Shown: positions 1 to 5,782, numbered from the stretch's first letter. The stretch: 6,858 nucleotides of DNA from Chloroflexota bacterium (GCA_022576105.1 JACZRM010000090.1:1-6858); one strand, 5' to 3'. A program made the numbers and translations. The notes: generated from the sequence alone by a model not told the origin.

Positions 1-311
1 GCATAATGGACCGGTAGCTAATATCCCGATAGTTTCGGGACACCCCTCGGCAGCAATTGAATTGGCCAACGCAATCGGGGCAGCCTTAATTAGCGCTGCC
101 CCGAATTTGTTTTTTACCTTGATTTTGCCGCCCGCCCCAGTAATCGACCTTTTACCGAATATTCAGCCACCGTCCAGGCCCTCAAATTATGGTCATGGCC
201 ACCAATTACATAAACTCAGTGCCTCGGTGGCTCAGTGGCTGTATAGCTCATAGGCTGTGTTGCTTACTGACTCAGTGCCTCGGTGACTCAGTGGCTGTGT
301 GGCTCAGTGGC
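1..311. other. Intergenic region with terminator and tandem array
   Basis: No gene is supported here. Two frames close within the first 17 bases (TAA at 4-6, TAG at 15-17). The third frame stays open to 253 but runs through a strong terminator hairpin and a tandem array, and its translation has no recognisable family. The region lies between a presumed plus-strand gene left of the window and the minus-strand dehydrogenase, so it is a convergent 3'-3' spacer. A small 6-bp hairpin (24-29 with 35-40) without a T-tract is also present. Confidence 0.6.
75..115 (+). terminator. Rho-independent terminator of an upstream plus-strand gene
   Basis: A perfect 10-bp GC-rich stem pairs 75-84 (TCGGGGCAGC) with 95-104 (GCTGCCCCGA) around a 10-base loop, followed directly by a T-rich tract at 106-115. 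Stem, loop and T-tract are in the order expected for intrinsic termination on the plus strand. The minus strand lacks a matching T-tract. It implies a plus-strand gene ending at or before the left edge, convergent with the dehydrogenase at 312-1280. Confidence 0.8.
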
Positions 312-318
312 TCAATCC
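215..318. repeat. Degenerate 8-bp tandem array (about 13 units)
   Basis: Reading in 8-base steps from 215 gives CTCAGTGC, CTCGGTGG, CTCAGTGG, CTGTATAG, CTCATAGG, CTGTGTTG, CTTACTGA, CTCAGTGC, CTCGGTGA, CTCAGTGG, CTGTGTGG, CTCAGTGG, CTCAATCC. Nearly every unit begins with CT, and the consensus is CTCAGTGG. There is also a higher-order repeat of seven units: 215-242 and 271-298 match over 28 bases with one mismatch, 56 bases apart. The last unit overlaps the stop codon (312-314) of the minus-strand dehydrogenase gene, so the array forms that gene's 3' flank. Confidence 0.8.
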
Positions 319-1280
319 TCAATCGTGATCAGGGATTCAGGCCGCTCTCCGGACAAGACCCTTTTAATGTTGGAGTAGGCGAAGTCCCCAGCCCTCAAGT
401 CGGTCTCGTGGCTGCTTCCAGCCATATGAGGAGTAATCACCACATTTTCCAACTCGAAAAGCGGGTTGTCCTCTGGAGTAGGCTCTTTCTCCAGCACGTC
501 CAGCCCTGCTCCGGCGATAAGTCCATCCTTTAACGCTTGGTACAGCGCTTTTTCGTCGATCACCGGGCCCCGGCAGGCATTGATCAGGTAGGAAGTGGGC
601 TTCATCATCTCAAGTTCCCGGTGAGAAATCATGGCGCGGGTCTGGCGATTCAAGGGCACATGCAGGGAAACGATGTCCGATTCTCTGAGTAATTCCTCAA
701 ATGCCACCGGCTCGGCGTTCAGCTCCCGCTGAGTCTCCTCAGGAATATTCACCACGTCGTAGTAGATAGTGCGGGTATCGAAGCCCTTGAGACGCTTCGC
801 TACGTGCTTCCCAATGCGACCCAGACCCACGATGCCCACGGTCTTGTTGGTGATCTCAAACATTTCAAATCTGGCCAGGTCACCCCTCCACTGGCGCTGT
901 CGGACCGCCCGGTCCCAGTGCAGCATGGTCTTCTTGGAAACGGCGATCATCAAGGCGATGGTCTGCTCGGAAACCGCGATAGCATTGGCCCCGCCGTTGT
1001 TGGCGATGGGAATTCCCATCTCGCCGATGTTCCCAACGTCCAGGCGGTCAAATCCAGCGCTCAATGTCTGTATCAGCTTGACGTTGGGGCACTCTTTTAG
1101 GACATCTACAGAGATGGAAGAAGAAATGATGGCATCTGCATCGCGACAGAGTTCGATCTGGTCGGCATGGGGCAGGTTGATATCCACCAGCGTAACCTGG
1201 GTGTCGGCTTGGGCCATACTCTTGATGAATTCGGCACGCTCCGTGAGCGCGGTTACAAAAGCAATTCTAGCGTCAGGCAT
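312..1280 (-). CDS. NAD-dependent D-2-hydroxyacid dehydrogenase family protein
   Basis: A 322-residue cytosolic oxidoreductase expected to interconvert a 2-oxoacid and its D-2-hydroxyacid with NAD(H). The N-terminal part (about 1-100) and the C-terminal end form the split substrate domain; about 100-285 is the Rossmann domain. Visible motifs are AVSEQTIALM (102-111), the dinucleotide-binding GLGRIG (152-157), an acidic residue after beta-2 (YYD, D175) that favours NAD over NADP, and the family's catalytic set: R237 in NACRGPVID, E266 in LEKEP and H285 in TPHMAGSS. Length is normal for the family. The ATG start is preceded on the minus strand by AGGAAGG (1288-1294) with a 7-base spacer. It is the last gene of the minus-strand trio, 254 bp after the aminotransferase. 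Substrate (glyoxylate, phosphoglycerate-like, other) cannot be assigned; nothing upstream suggests a serine pathway, so I do not call it serA. Confidence 0.93.
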   Translation of the reverse strand: MPDARIAFVTALTERAEFIKSMAQADTQVTLVDINLPHADQIELCRDADAIISSSISVDVLKECPNVKLIQTLSAGFDRLDVGNIGEMGIPIANNGGANAIAVSEQTIALMIAVSKKTMLHWDRAVRQRQWRGDLARFEMFEITNKTVGIVGLGRIGKHVAKRLKGFDTRTIYYDVVNIPEETQRELNAEPVAFEELLRESDIVSLHVPLNRQTRAMISHRELEMMKPTSYLINACRGPVIDEKALYQALKDGLIAGAGLDVLEKEPTPEDNPLFELENVVITPHMAGSSHETDLRAGDFAYSNIKRVLSGERPESLITIED

Positions 1281-1287
1281 CGCGGCA

Positions 1288-1294
1288 CCTTCCT
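1288..1294 (-). promoter_or_regulatory. Ribosome binding site of the hydroxyacid dehydrogenase
   Basis: AGGAAGG on the minus strand, 7 bases before the ATG at 1280, supports this start. Confidence 0.65.
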
Positions 1295-1354
1295 AGATTC
1301 AGAGTCTCTAGCAAAATCGCTAATTGCTCATCCAACGGCTATCGATAGTGAGCT

Positions 1355-1438
1355 ATCTAAAATCCCCCAACCCCCTTTCGTAATGGGGGCTATCGACTCT
1401 CCCCCTTTCGTAATGGGGGACTGAGGGGGATTTCCTCG
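1355..1438 (+). repeat. Dispersed palindromic repeat R1, copy 1 (enlarged)
   Basis: The copy runs from ATCTAAAATCCCCC at the left to GGGGGATTTCCTCG at the right, so AAATCCCCC/GGGGGATTT act as inverted ends. Between them the hairpin-forming 19-mer CCCCCTTTCGTAATGGGGG occurs twice, at 1371-1389 and 1401-1419, separated by CTATCGACTCT. Removing one 30-bp unit makes it align without gaps to the reverse complement of copy 2 (4253-4306), 50 of 54 positions identical. It lies between the start of the dehydrogenase and the end of the aminotransferase. It may add secondary structure to the aminotransferase 3' end, but no T-tract follows the hairpins, so I do not call it a terminator. Confidence 0.85.
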
Positions 1439-1534
1439 GGCCTTTGGGCAACTTGCATTTCATTATCGTTAAGTGTTCTTAGTATCCGGGTTTAATGGGC
1501 CTTTGGTCCGGCTGCAATCGGCCGCTGCTGTCTT

Positions 1535-2914
1535 TTACTCGGCTCCCAAGTGGCGGGCCGTTTCGCCGATGACCCGGTCGATGACCGACAAAATTTGATC
1601 GATTTCTGCAGCGGTGACACAGAGCGGCGGCATGATGTTCATCACGTTGCCTCCCTTCAGGAAGATTCCCTGCTCGGCAAATCCCTGGGTGAGGCGCGGG
1701 CCAAGGTCAGCCTCTTCCGGGAAGTACTCCTTGGTCTGCCGGTCCCGCACCAATTCCAGGCCGCACATCAACCCCAAACCCCGGGCGTCGCCAATAATCT
1801 GGTGCCTTTGCTTCAATTCTTGCAGGCCTTCCAGCAGACGCCGACCCATTTTGGCCGAGTTCTCCACCAGGTTTTCCTGCTCAATGATTTCAATGTTCTT
1901 CAGGGAGGCGGCCGCGGCTACCGGATGCCCGCCAAAGGTTATCACGTGGCGCAGCGCGGCTTTGGCGCTGCCGACAAACGAGTCGGCGATGGGTTTGCGC
2001 ACAATGGCCCCGCCCATCGGTATGTATCCGCTGGTAATCCCCTTGGCAACGGTCATGATATCTGGAGTAATGTTCCAATGCTGGCAGGCGAACATCTTGC
2101 CGGTGCGTCCAAAGCCGGTGATCACTTCGTCGGCGATCAGCAGGCAGCCGTAGCGATCGCAAATTTCTCTCAGCATGGGCCAATAGTTGGGGCCGGGCAC
2201 CACTGCCCCCTGGGGACTGGAAACCGGCTCGCCGACCACTGCCGCGATAGTTTCCGGGCCTTGGAATTTTATGATCTCCTCGATGGCTCTGGCGCAGCGC
2301 TCGGCGCATTCCTCCGGCGTGCTGCCGCCGTATTCACAGCGGTAGGGGTTGGGCTGGGGACCGTGGAAGCAACCGGCCAGCAATGGCTCATAGTCGGTCT
2401 TGGGCAAAACCGGCGACCCACCCAGGGCCAGCGCGCCAAAGGTGGCTCCATGGTACGAGCCTTTACGACTGATAAATTTGGTCCTGGTGGGCTCACCGAT
2501 GCGTTTGAAGTAGGCCCGGGCGATCTTCATTGCTGTTTCCACCGCCTCAGACCCGCCGCTGGTGAAGAAGCACCGGGACAGGTCTCCCGGCGTTATCTCG
2601 GCAATTTTCTGGGACAGTCGGACCGTCGGCTCGGTGGTGGTGCCCATGGGCATGTAGGTCAGTTGCAGCATTTGTTGGTAGACTGCGTCGGCGATCTCGG
2701 TGCGACCATAGCCAATGTTCTTCAGCCACAGGCCGGACATTGCATCGATATAGGTGTTGCCCAGAGCATCGGTAACTTTGCAGCCTTTGCCCTCGACGAA
2801 GATCTGGGGTTCACCCTTTTCGGCCATTTCGCTGGGTTCCCGCAGGTAGACCCAGAGGTGCTCCAGCGCCGATTTCTGTAGCTCTTGGACTTCTGCTTCG
2901 GTGTGGGTTGCCAT
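1535..2914 (-). CDS. Class III PLP-dependent aminotransferase, omega-amino acid/amine:pyruvate type
   Basis: A 459-residue fold-type I, PLP-dependent transaminase, cytosolic, of typical full length. Visible features are GLWLKNIGYG (61-70), which matches the GLW..N.GYG active-site segment of amine:pyruvate and beta-alanine:pyruvate aminotransferases; SGGSEA (119-124), the phosphate-binding turn; YHG (154-156), whose Tyr stacks on PLP; LLIADEVITGFGRTG (258-272) with D262 for the pyridine nitrogen; AKG (290-292) with K291 as the Schiff-base lysine; and TFGGHPV (326-332) with T326 near the phosphate. Near the C-terminus FLKGG has Lys420 where, by my alignment from memory, omega-transaminases carry a substrate-switching Arg. 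The ATG start has GGAGGG six bases upstream (minus strand, 2920-2925). Likely acceptor is pyruvate; the donor is unknown. BioA and ornithine/GABA aminotransferases are less likely given the GLW motif. The opposite strand stays open over most of its length, which I read as a codon-bias shadow. Confidence 0.93.
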   Translation of the reverse strand: MATHTEAEVQELQKSALEHLWVYLREPSEMAEKGEPQIFVEGKGCKVTDALGNTYIDAMSGLWLKNIGYGRTEIADAVYQQMLQLTYMPMGTTTEPTVRLSQKIAEITPGDLSRCFFTSGGSEAVETAMKIARAYFKRIGEPTRTKFISRKGSYHGATFGALALGGSPVLPKTDYEPLLAGCFHGPQPNPYRCEYGGSTPEECAERCARAIEEIIKFQGPETIAAVVGEPVSSPQGAVVPGPNYWPMLREICDRYGCLLIADEVITGFGRTGKMFACQHWNITPDIMTVAKGITSGYIPMGGAIVRKPIADSFVGSAKAALRHVITFGGHPVAAAASLKNIEIIEQENLVENSAKMGRRLLEGLQELKQRHQIIGDARGLGLMCGLELVRDRQTKEYFPEEADLGPRLTQGFAEQGIFLKGGNVMNIMPPLCVTAAEIDQILSVIDRVIGETARHLGAE

Positions 2915-2919
2915 GCTGT

Positions 2920-2925
2920 CCCTCC
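2920..2925 (-). promoter_or_regulatory. Ribosome binding site of the aminotransferase
   Basis: GGAGGG on the minus strand with a 5-base spacer to the ATG at 2914. It is a strong Shine-Dalgarno match and fixes the start. Confidence 0.75.
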
Positions 2926-3048
2926 GCTATTGGAATGAGCTTCTCGACCTGTATGAGTTGCTGCCCGCGTTGATCAGATGCCGATCTATCGGTGCGATGG
3001 CCGCGCTGCCAGGGCCGAATCCCAGGCGCGGTTGGTTTCAAGTCTCAA

Positions 3049-3077
3049 ATTATGGGGCGTCGGGGAGAGCTTGTCGA
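3049..3077 (-). promoter_or_regulatory. Candidate sigma-70-type promoter for the aminotransferase
   Basis: Read on the minus strand, TCGACA (3072-3077, 5/6 to TTGACA) and CATAAT (3049-3054, 5/6 to TATAAT) are separated by 17 bases. Transcription would start near 3042, giving a leader of about 130 nt before the ATG at 2914. Both boxes match well, but this is inspection only. Confidence 0.4.
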
Positions 3078-3119
3078 GCAGGCCTGTCAGATTGGACGCC
3101 GGGGAATAGTAGTGCGCTA

Positions 3120-3242
3120 GTTTAGTTTTCGTCATGCCGGCGCAAGCCGGAATCCAAAAGAGCTTTTGAACACCGATTGTATCTGGACCCCAGCCTTCGC
3201 CGGTGTGACAATGTCCCGCTCTTTGACACCAAACTGATACAC
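3120..3242 (-). repeat. Dispersed MITE-like repeat R2, copy 1
   Basis: The reverse complement of this stretch matches the element at 5783-5918 in several blocks. The end nearest the SDR gene reads GTGTATCAGTTTG on the minus strand, identical to the start of copy 2. A middle block (3177-3208) reads CACACCGG.GAAGG..GG.GTC.AGATACAA in both copies. TGACGA (3129-3134 on the minus strand) is also shared. The far end GTTTAGTTT (3120-3128) looks like the GTTTATCAGTTT terminal repeat of copy 2 with three bases lost. The element is flanked by TA on both sides (3118-3119 and 3243-3244). Inside is a hairpin CCGGC-GCAA-GCCGG (3137-3150). It codes for nothing and starts 44 bases 3' of the SDR stop codon. 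Confidence 0.75.
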
Positions 3243-3288
3243 TATCCGAGCCTCGTTTAATCGCCTTGAGACCAGCTCTGGGTGGCAT

Positions 3289-4116
3289 TTACTCCGGTTC
3301 GATCAAATACGGGTACATGGCCAGCGGTGTAGCCGCCAGCAGACCGGCATCCACCGGCAGGGTCACACCGGAGATCCAGCGGGCTTCGTCCGACGCCAGG
3401 AATTGCGCCGCCCAGGCCACGTCCCACGCGGTGCCTTCGGTCCCCAGCGGTCCGGCCCGGCGGCGTAGGTCCAGCATCTCCTCGGTCGAGTGGCGGGCCA
3501 CCATCGGGCTGCGTACATGCCCGGGGGCAATGCAATTGACCCGAATGTTGTTCCGTCCGTAATGCACCGCCATCGAGTTGCTCAGGCCGATGATGCCGCC
3601 TTTGGAGGCCGCGTAGGGATGGCTGGGCCGACCGCTGCCGGCACGCAGGCCCACTATCGAGGACAGGTTGACTATTGAGCCGCCCCCAGCCTCGATCATC
3701 TGGGGGATGGCGTGCTTGCTGGTGAGCATGACGCTCTTCAAGTTGACATCGATAACCGTGTCCCAGAACTCCTCATCCACATCAGTGACCGAACCAGGGC
3801 CGCTGATGCCAACGTTGTTGATCAGCACGTTCAGCTTGCCGTACCGAGATAATGCAGCCTGCGCCATTCCCTGACAGTCTTCGTTGCTGGTAACATCGCC
3901 CACGAACACGGACGCCTCTCCGCCTTCCTCCTTGATCGTCGCCAGGGTCGTCTCCGCGTTCGCTTGGTTGCGGTCTACCAAGAGCACCTTGGCGCCATTT
4001 CGGGCAAACAAAATTGATATGGCTTGGCCAATTCCCACAAAGTCGCCGCTGCCGGTTGCACCGGCTCCGGTCACAATGGCTACTTTGTCCGCTAACCTGG
4101 TTCGGTCCCCGGTCAT
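3289..4116 (-). CDS. SDR family NAD(P)-dependent oxidoreductase
   Basis: A 275-residue classical short-chain dehydrogenase/reductase, a cytosolic enzyme oxidising or reducing a hydroxyl/keto group. The nucleotide-binding loop runs from TGAG (16-19) to GIG (28-30), about seven residues longer than the usual TGxxxGIG. Next come D49 at the end of beta-2 (favours NAD), DVT (74-76), the structural NNVG (100-103), N125 in DVNLKS, S153 in NLSS, and Y168/K172 in YAASKGG, which complete the Asn-Ser-Tyr-Lys tetrad. PVDAGLLA (254-261) is the usual C-terminal signature, followed by about 14 further residues, slightly longer than typical. The ATG has AGGGAG (4122-4127) 5 bases upstream. It is divergent from the LLM oxidoreductase across 256 bp. 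Substrate is unknown; annotation as a FabG-like 3-oxoacyl-ACP reductase would be unsafe because of the long glycine loop. Confidence 0.93.
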   Translation of the reverse strand: MTGDRTRLADKVAIVTGAGATGSGDFVGIGQAISILFARNGAKVLLVDRNQANAETTLATIKEEGGEASVFVGDVTSNEDCQGMAQAALSRYGKLNVLINNVGISGPGSVTDVDEEFWDTVIDVNLKSVMLTSKHAIPQMIEAGGGSIVNLSSIVGLRAGSGRPSHPYAASKGGIIGLSNSMAVHYGRNNIRVNCIAPGHVRSPMVARHSTEEMLDLRRRAGPLGTEGTAWDVAWAAQFLASDEARWISGVTLPVDAGLLAATPLAMYPYLIEPE

Positions 4117-4121
4117 GGCTG

Positions 4122-4127
4122 CTCCCT
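4122..4127 (-). promoter_or_regulatory. Ribosome binding site of the SDR gene
   Basis: AGGGAG on the minus strand with a 5-base spacer to the ATG at 4116. Confidence 0.6.
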
Positions 4128-4152
4128 ATCTTCCAATTCTTGGGTAAAGCAC

Positions 4153-4182
4153 TATAGTATGAGGCAGTATAGTATAGAACAG
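4153..4182. repeat. 15-bp imperfect tandem pair (TATAGTAT)
   Basis: TATAGTATGAGGCAG (4153-4167) is followed directly by TATAGTATAGAACAG (4168-4182), 11 of 15 positions identical with the first eight exact. It sits in the divergent intergenic region, overlapping the candidate SDR promoter, and could be a tandem operator or a chance AT-rich duplication. Confidence 0.5.
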
Positions 4183-4199
4183 CTTCGGCAGCGGGACAA
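4171..4199 (-). promoter_or_regulatory. Candidate promoter of the SDR gene
   Basis: On the minus strand, TTGTCC (4194-4199, 4/6 to TTGACA) and TATACT (4171-4176, 5/6 to TATAAT) are 17 bases apart. The start site would lie about 48 nt upstream of the ATG at 4116. The -10 box falls inside the second TATAGTAT unit, so a factor binding that pair would affect this promoter. Confidence 0.4.
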
Positions 4200-4252
4200 A
4201 TCCTGCTAAATTGGAACGCCTAACAGAATGCAATGCTAGTTTCCTTGAGGAT

Positions 4253-4306
4253 CGAGGAAATCCCCCTCAGGCCCCCTTTACGTAAGGGGGATGGGGGATT
4301 TTAGAT
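4253..4306 (-). repeat. Dispersed palindromic repeat R1, copy 2 (basic form)
   Basis: The reverse complement of copy 1 without its 30-bp duplication: CGAGGAAATCCCCC at the left and GGGGGATTTTAGAT at the right, around a single hairpin core CCCCCTTTACGTAAGGGGG (4272-4290) with a 7-bp stem. It lies in the divergent spacer, ending 66 bases before the LLM gene start, so it sits in or next to that gene's promoter/leader. Confidence 0.85.
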
Positions 4307-4372
4307 TACCTATAGCCTTTGTATGGGTAGCTGGCATTATGTTAGAGACTATTAGTCTTTGGTGAAGGTAGA

Positions 4373-5290
4373 ATGAAAATAGGGGTAAATCTAATAAATT
4401 TCGGCCCGGGCGCAAGTCCTCAGTCGATGCAGCGTTGGGCCCAGCTTGCCCAGGCCTTGGGCTACCATCTGATCATGACTTCCGATCACATCAGCATCAC
4501 GCCCGATGTGCAGTCCAGATATCCCGCGCCTTTCTATGAGCCCATATCCACGCTGGGTTGGTTGTCCGGCATCACTACCGATATCGAAATCGGCACGACG
4601 GTGATAATCATGCCCTATCGCAACGTGCTGGAAATCGCCAAGGCCACCGCCAACATCGACCAGTTTAGCGGAGGGCGTCTCATCTTGGGGGTAGGCATTG
4701 GCTGGGCGCAGCAGGAATTTGACGCGCTTAGAGTACCCTTCAACCAGCGGGGAGCCATCACCAACGAGTACCTGGAGGCGCTGAAAATCCTCTGGACCCA
4801 AGACGTTGCCTCTTACCAGGGAAAGTTTGTCTCTTTCACCGATGTGCATACCGCGCCCAGGCCCCTGCAAACCCCTCACCCGCCAATTTGGGTTGGCGGC
4901 CCCAGTGACGCCGCGCTGAGAAGGGCGGTGCGCTACGCCGACGCCTGGCATCCGATTCGTATCAGTATGGACTGGTTCAAGAACAAGGGAATACCTCGCC
5001 TGACCGCCATCGCCCAGGAAGAAGGCCGTCCGGTGCCGGCCCTGTGCCCCAGAATCAAGCTGCGCATTTCAGATTCTCCGGCGGGGGACGACGGGCGATT
5101 GTTGGGTGAGGGAAATCTGGAGCAGGTTCGACGGGACCTGGCCGGGCTGGAGGAGTTGGGGTGTGATTATGTGCTGCTGGACACTTTCTACGATGACCTG
5201 GAAGCAGTCAAGAACAACGAAGCGGCCTGGCGTCTGCTGGCGGTTATGGCGGAACAGGTGCTGGACTTGAAAAACCAGACCGTGCGGTGA
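4373..5290 (+). CDS. LLM class flavin/F420-dependent oxidoreductase
   Basis: A 305-residue luciferase-like (TIM-barrel) oxidoreductase expected to use F420H2 or reduced FMN, acting in the cytosol on an unknown organic substrate. Visible family features are the N-terminal beta strand MKIGVNLINF, the SDH turn (37-39), TTVIIMPYRNVLEIAKATANIDQ (75-97) split across the barrel, FSGGRLILGVGIGW (98-111) with the characteristic SGGR...GVGxGW signature, EF (115-116), a later Arg/Glu pair in the QRGAITNEYLEAL stretch, and RPLQTPHPPIWVGG (163-176), the second hallmark. Length is typical for the family. The start has a modest GAAGG (4364-4368) 4 bases upstream, and no competing strong site was seen. It is divergent from the SDR gene and the R1 element lies just upstream. 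Whether the cofactor is F420 or FMN cannot be decided here; neither coenzyme's biosynthesis genes are in the window. Confidence 0.92.
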   Translation: MKIGVNLINFGPGASPQSMQRWAQLAQALGYHLIMTSDHISITPDVQSRYPAPFYEPISTLGWLSGITTDIEIGTTVIIMPYRNVLEIAKATANIDQFSGGRLILGVGIGWAQQEFDALRVPFNQRGAITNEYLEALKILWTQDVASYQGKFVSFTDVHTAPRPLQTPHPPIWVGGPSDAALRRAVRYADAWHPIRISMDWFKNKGIPRLTAIAQEEGRPVPALCPRIKLRISDSPAGDDGRLLGEGNLEQVRRDLAGLEELGCDYVLLDTFYDDLEAVKNNEAAWRLLAVMAEQVLDLKNQTVR

Positions 5291-5330
5291 CGGCAAATCG
5301 CGGATATTCTAAACTATCGCCAATCAGACG

Positions 5331-5380
5331 GGCTTTGCCTTAAAAATGTATATTGTGCTATGTGATTCAGGCAAAGAGCC
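5331..5380 (+). other. Long-loop inverted repeat between LLM gene and clpS
   Basis: CTTTGCCT (5333-5340) pairs perfectly with AGGCAAAG (5369-5376), extended by GG/CC (5331-5332 with 5379-5380) past a two-base bulge, around a 28-base AT-rich loop. No T-tract follows, so it is not a clean intrinsic terminator. It could be an operator-like site or weak 3' structure of the LLM transcript. The rest of the 186-bp spacer shows nothing clear. Confidence 0.35.
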
Positions 5381-5476
5381 ATTCTTTGATGTCACCCGGA
5401 ACGTAGTGAAGGGTCTAATATCCAACAAATTAAATTCTTCACTCGATGTTTACCACTCAAAGCTGCCGGCAATTCG

Positions 5477-5773
5477 ATGACTACCGAAACACCCATCATT
5501 ACAGAAACGGAGCCAATCCAGAGGACTCTGGAAGAGATTTTGCCGCCCTACACGGTGATTCTCCACAACGATGACCACAACTCAATGGATTATGTGGTGG
5601 ATGCCCTGGTCAAGAGCGTGACCAGTCTATCGGTGGAGGAAGCGGTGAGCGTTATGCTGGAAGCCCACAATGCCGGGCGGGCAATTGTCATCGCCTGCCC
5701 GCTGGAACAAGCCGAGTATTACCGGGACCGTATTCGGAGTTTCAGCCTGGGGGTAACTATCGAGCGGGCCTGA
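5477..5773 (+). CDS. clpS: ATP-dependent Clp protease adaptor protein ClpS
   Basis: A 98-residue cytosolic adaptor that binds proteins with N-degron residues and hands them to the ClpA/ClpC unfoldase of the Clp protease. A flexible N-terminal tail of about 24 residues is followed by the ClpS domain: VILHNDDHNSMDYVVDAL (27-44), with N31-D32-D33 that bind the substrate alpha-amino group and M37 lining the pocket, then SVEEAVSVMLEAHNAGRAIV (52-71), with M60 and H64 matching the Met and His of the E. coli pocket. So substrate-binding residues look intact. Length is normal. No clear Shine-Dalgarno sequence precedes the ATG, and I see no alternative start upstream in this frame that would be better. 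It is not next to clpA, clpC or clpP here; the neighbours are metabolic enzymes, so it is probably an independent gene. The R2 repeat begins a few bases after its stop codon. Confidence 0.95.
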   Translation: MTTETPIITETEPIQRTLEEILPPYTVILHNDDHNSMDYVVDALVKSVTSLSVEEAVSVMLEAHNAGRAIVIACPLEQAEYYRDRIRSFSLGVTIERA

Positions 5774-5782
5774 GCGCGGGTA

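Larger units (their letters stand above)
2915..3288. other. Intergenic spacer between aminotransferase and SDR genes
   Basis: A 374-bp gene-free stretch between two minus-strand genes. From right to left it holds 44 bases of SDR 3' flank, the R2 repeat element (3120-3242), a candidate minus-strand promoter (3049-3077), and a 5' leader of roughly 130 bases ending in the aminotransferase ribosome binding site. A 6-bp inverted pair GGCGTC (3056-3061) / GACGCC (3095-3100) surrounds the candidate -35 region; it is short and could be chance. No open frame here resembles a protein family. Confidence 0.6.

Noticed and set aside
24..40. Short hairpin TCCCGA-TAGTT-TCGGGA
   Set aside because: Only 6 bp with no T-tract; too short to call a terminator or repeat copy without a second instance.
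2..253. Open frame running in from the left edge
   Set aside because: It passes through the terminator stem-loop and T-tract at 75-115 and into the 8-bp array, and it shows no protein-family features.
1339..1348. Perfect palindrome CTATCGATAG
   Set aside because: It is short and isolated with no second copy or promoter relation; may be a chance palindrome beside R1.
1371..1419. Tandem C5/G5 hairpins as a CRISPR-like or terminator structure
   Set aside because: There are only two units, the spacer is 11 bases and lies inside a larger dispersed repeat; no T-tract follows on either strand.
1438..1506. GGGCCTTTGG occurring at 1438-1447 and 1497-1506
   Set aside because: A 10-base exact match is expected by chance in a window of this size, and the two copies do not flank an element in a target-duplication pattern.
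1550..2881. Long open frame antisense to the aminotransferase (over 440 codons)
   Set aside because: Its translation has no recognisable motif, while the opposite strand encodes a complete class III aminotransferase with all active-site residues. Antisense frames of this kind arise from GC-rich codon use.
181..3055. Shared 12-mer CTCAAATTATGG at 181-192 and 3044-3055
   Set aside because: Such a match is within chance expectation for nearly 7 kb. Only the second copy has a plausible -35 box at the right distance.
5331..5364. TTGCCT and TATGTG as a clpS promoter
   Set aside because: The -10 match is only 3/6 and the -35 overlaps the inverted repeat; not strong enough to annotate.
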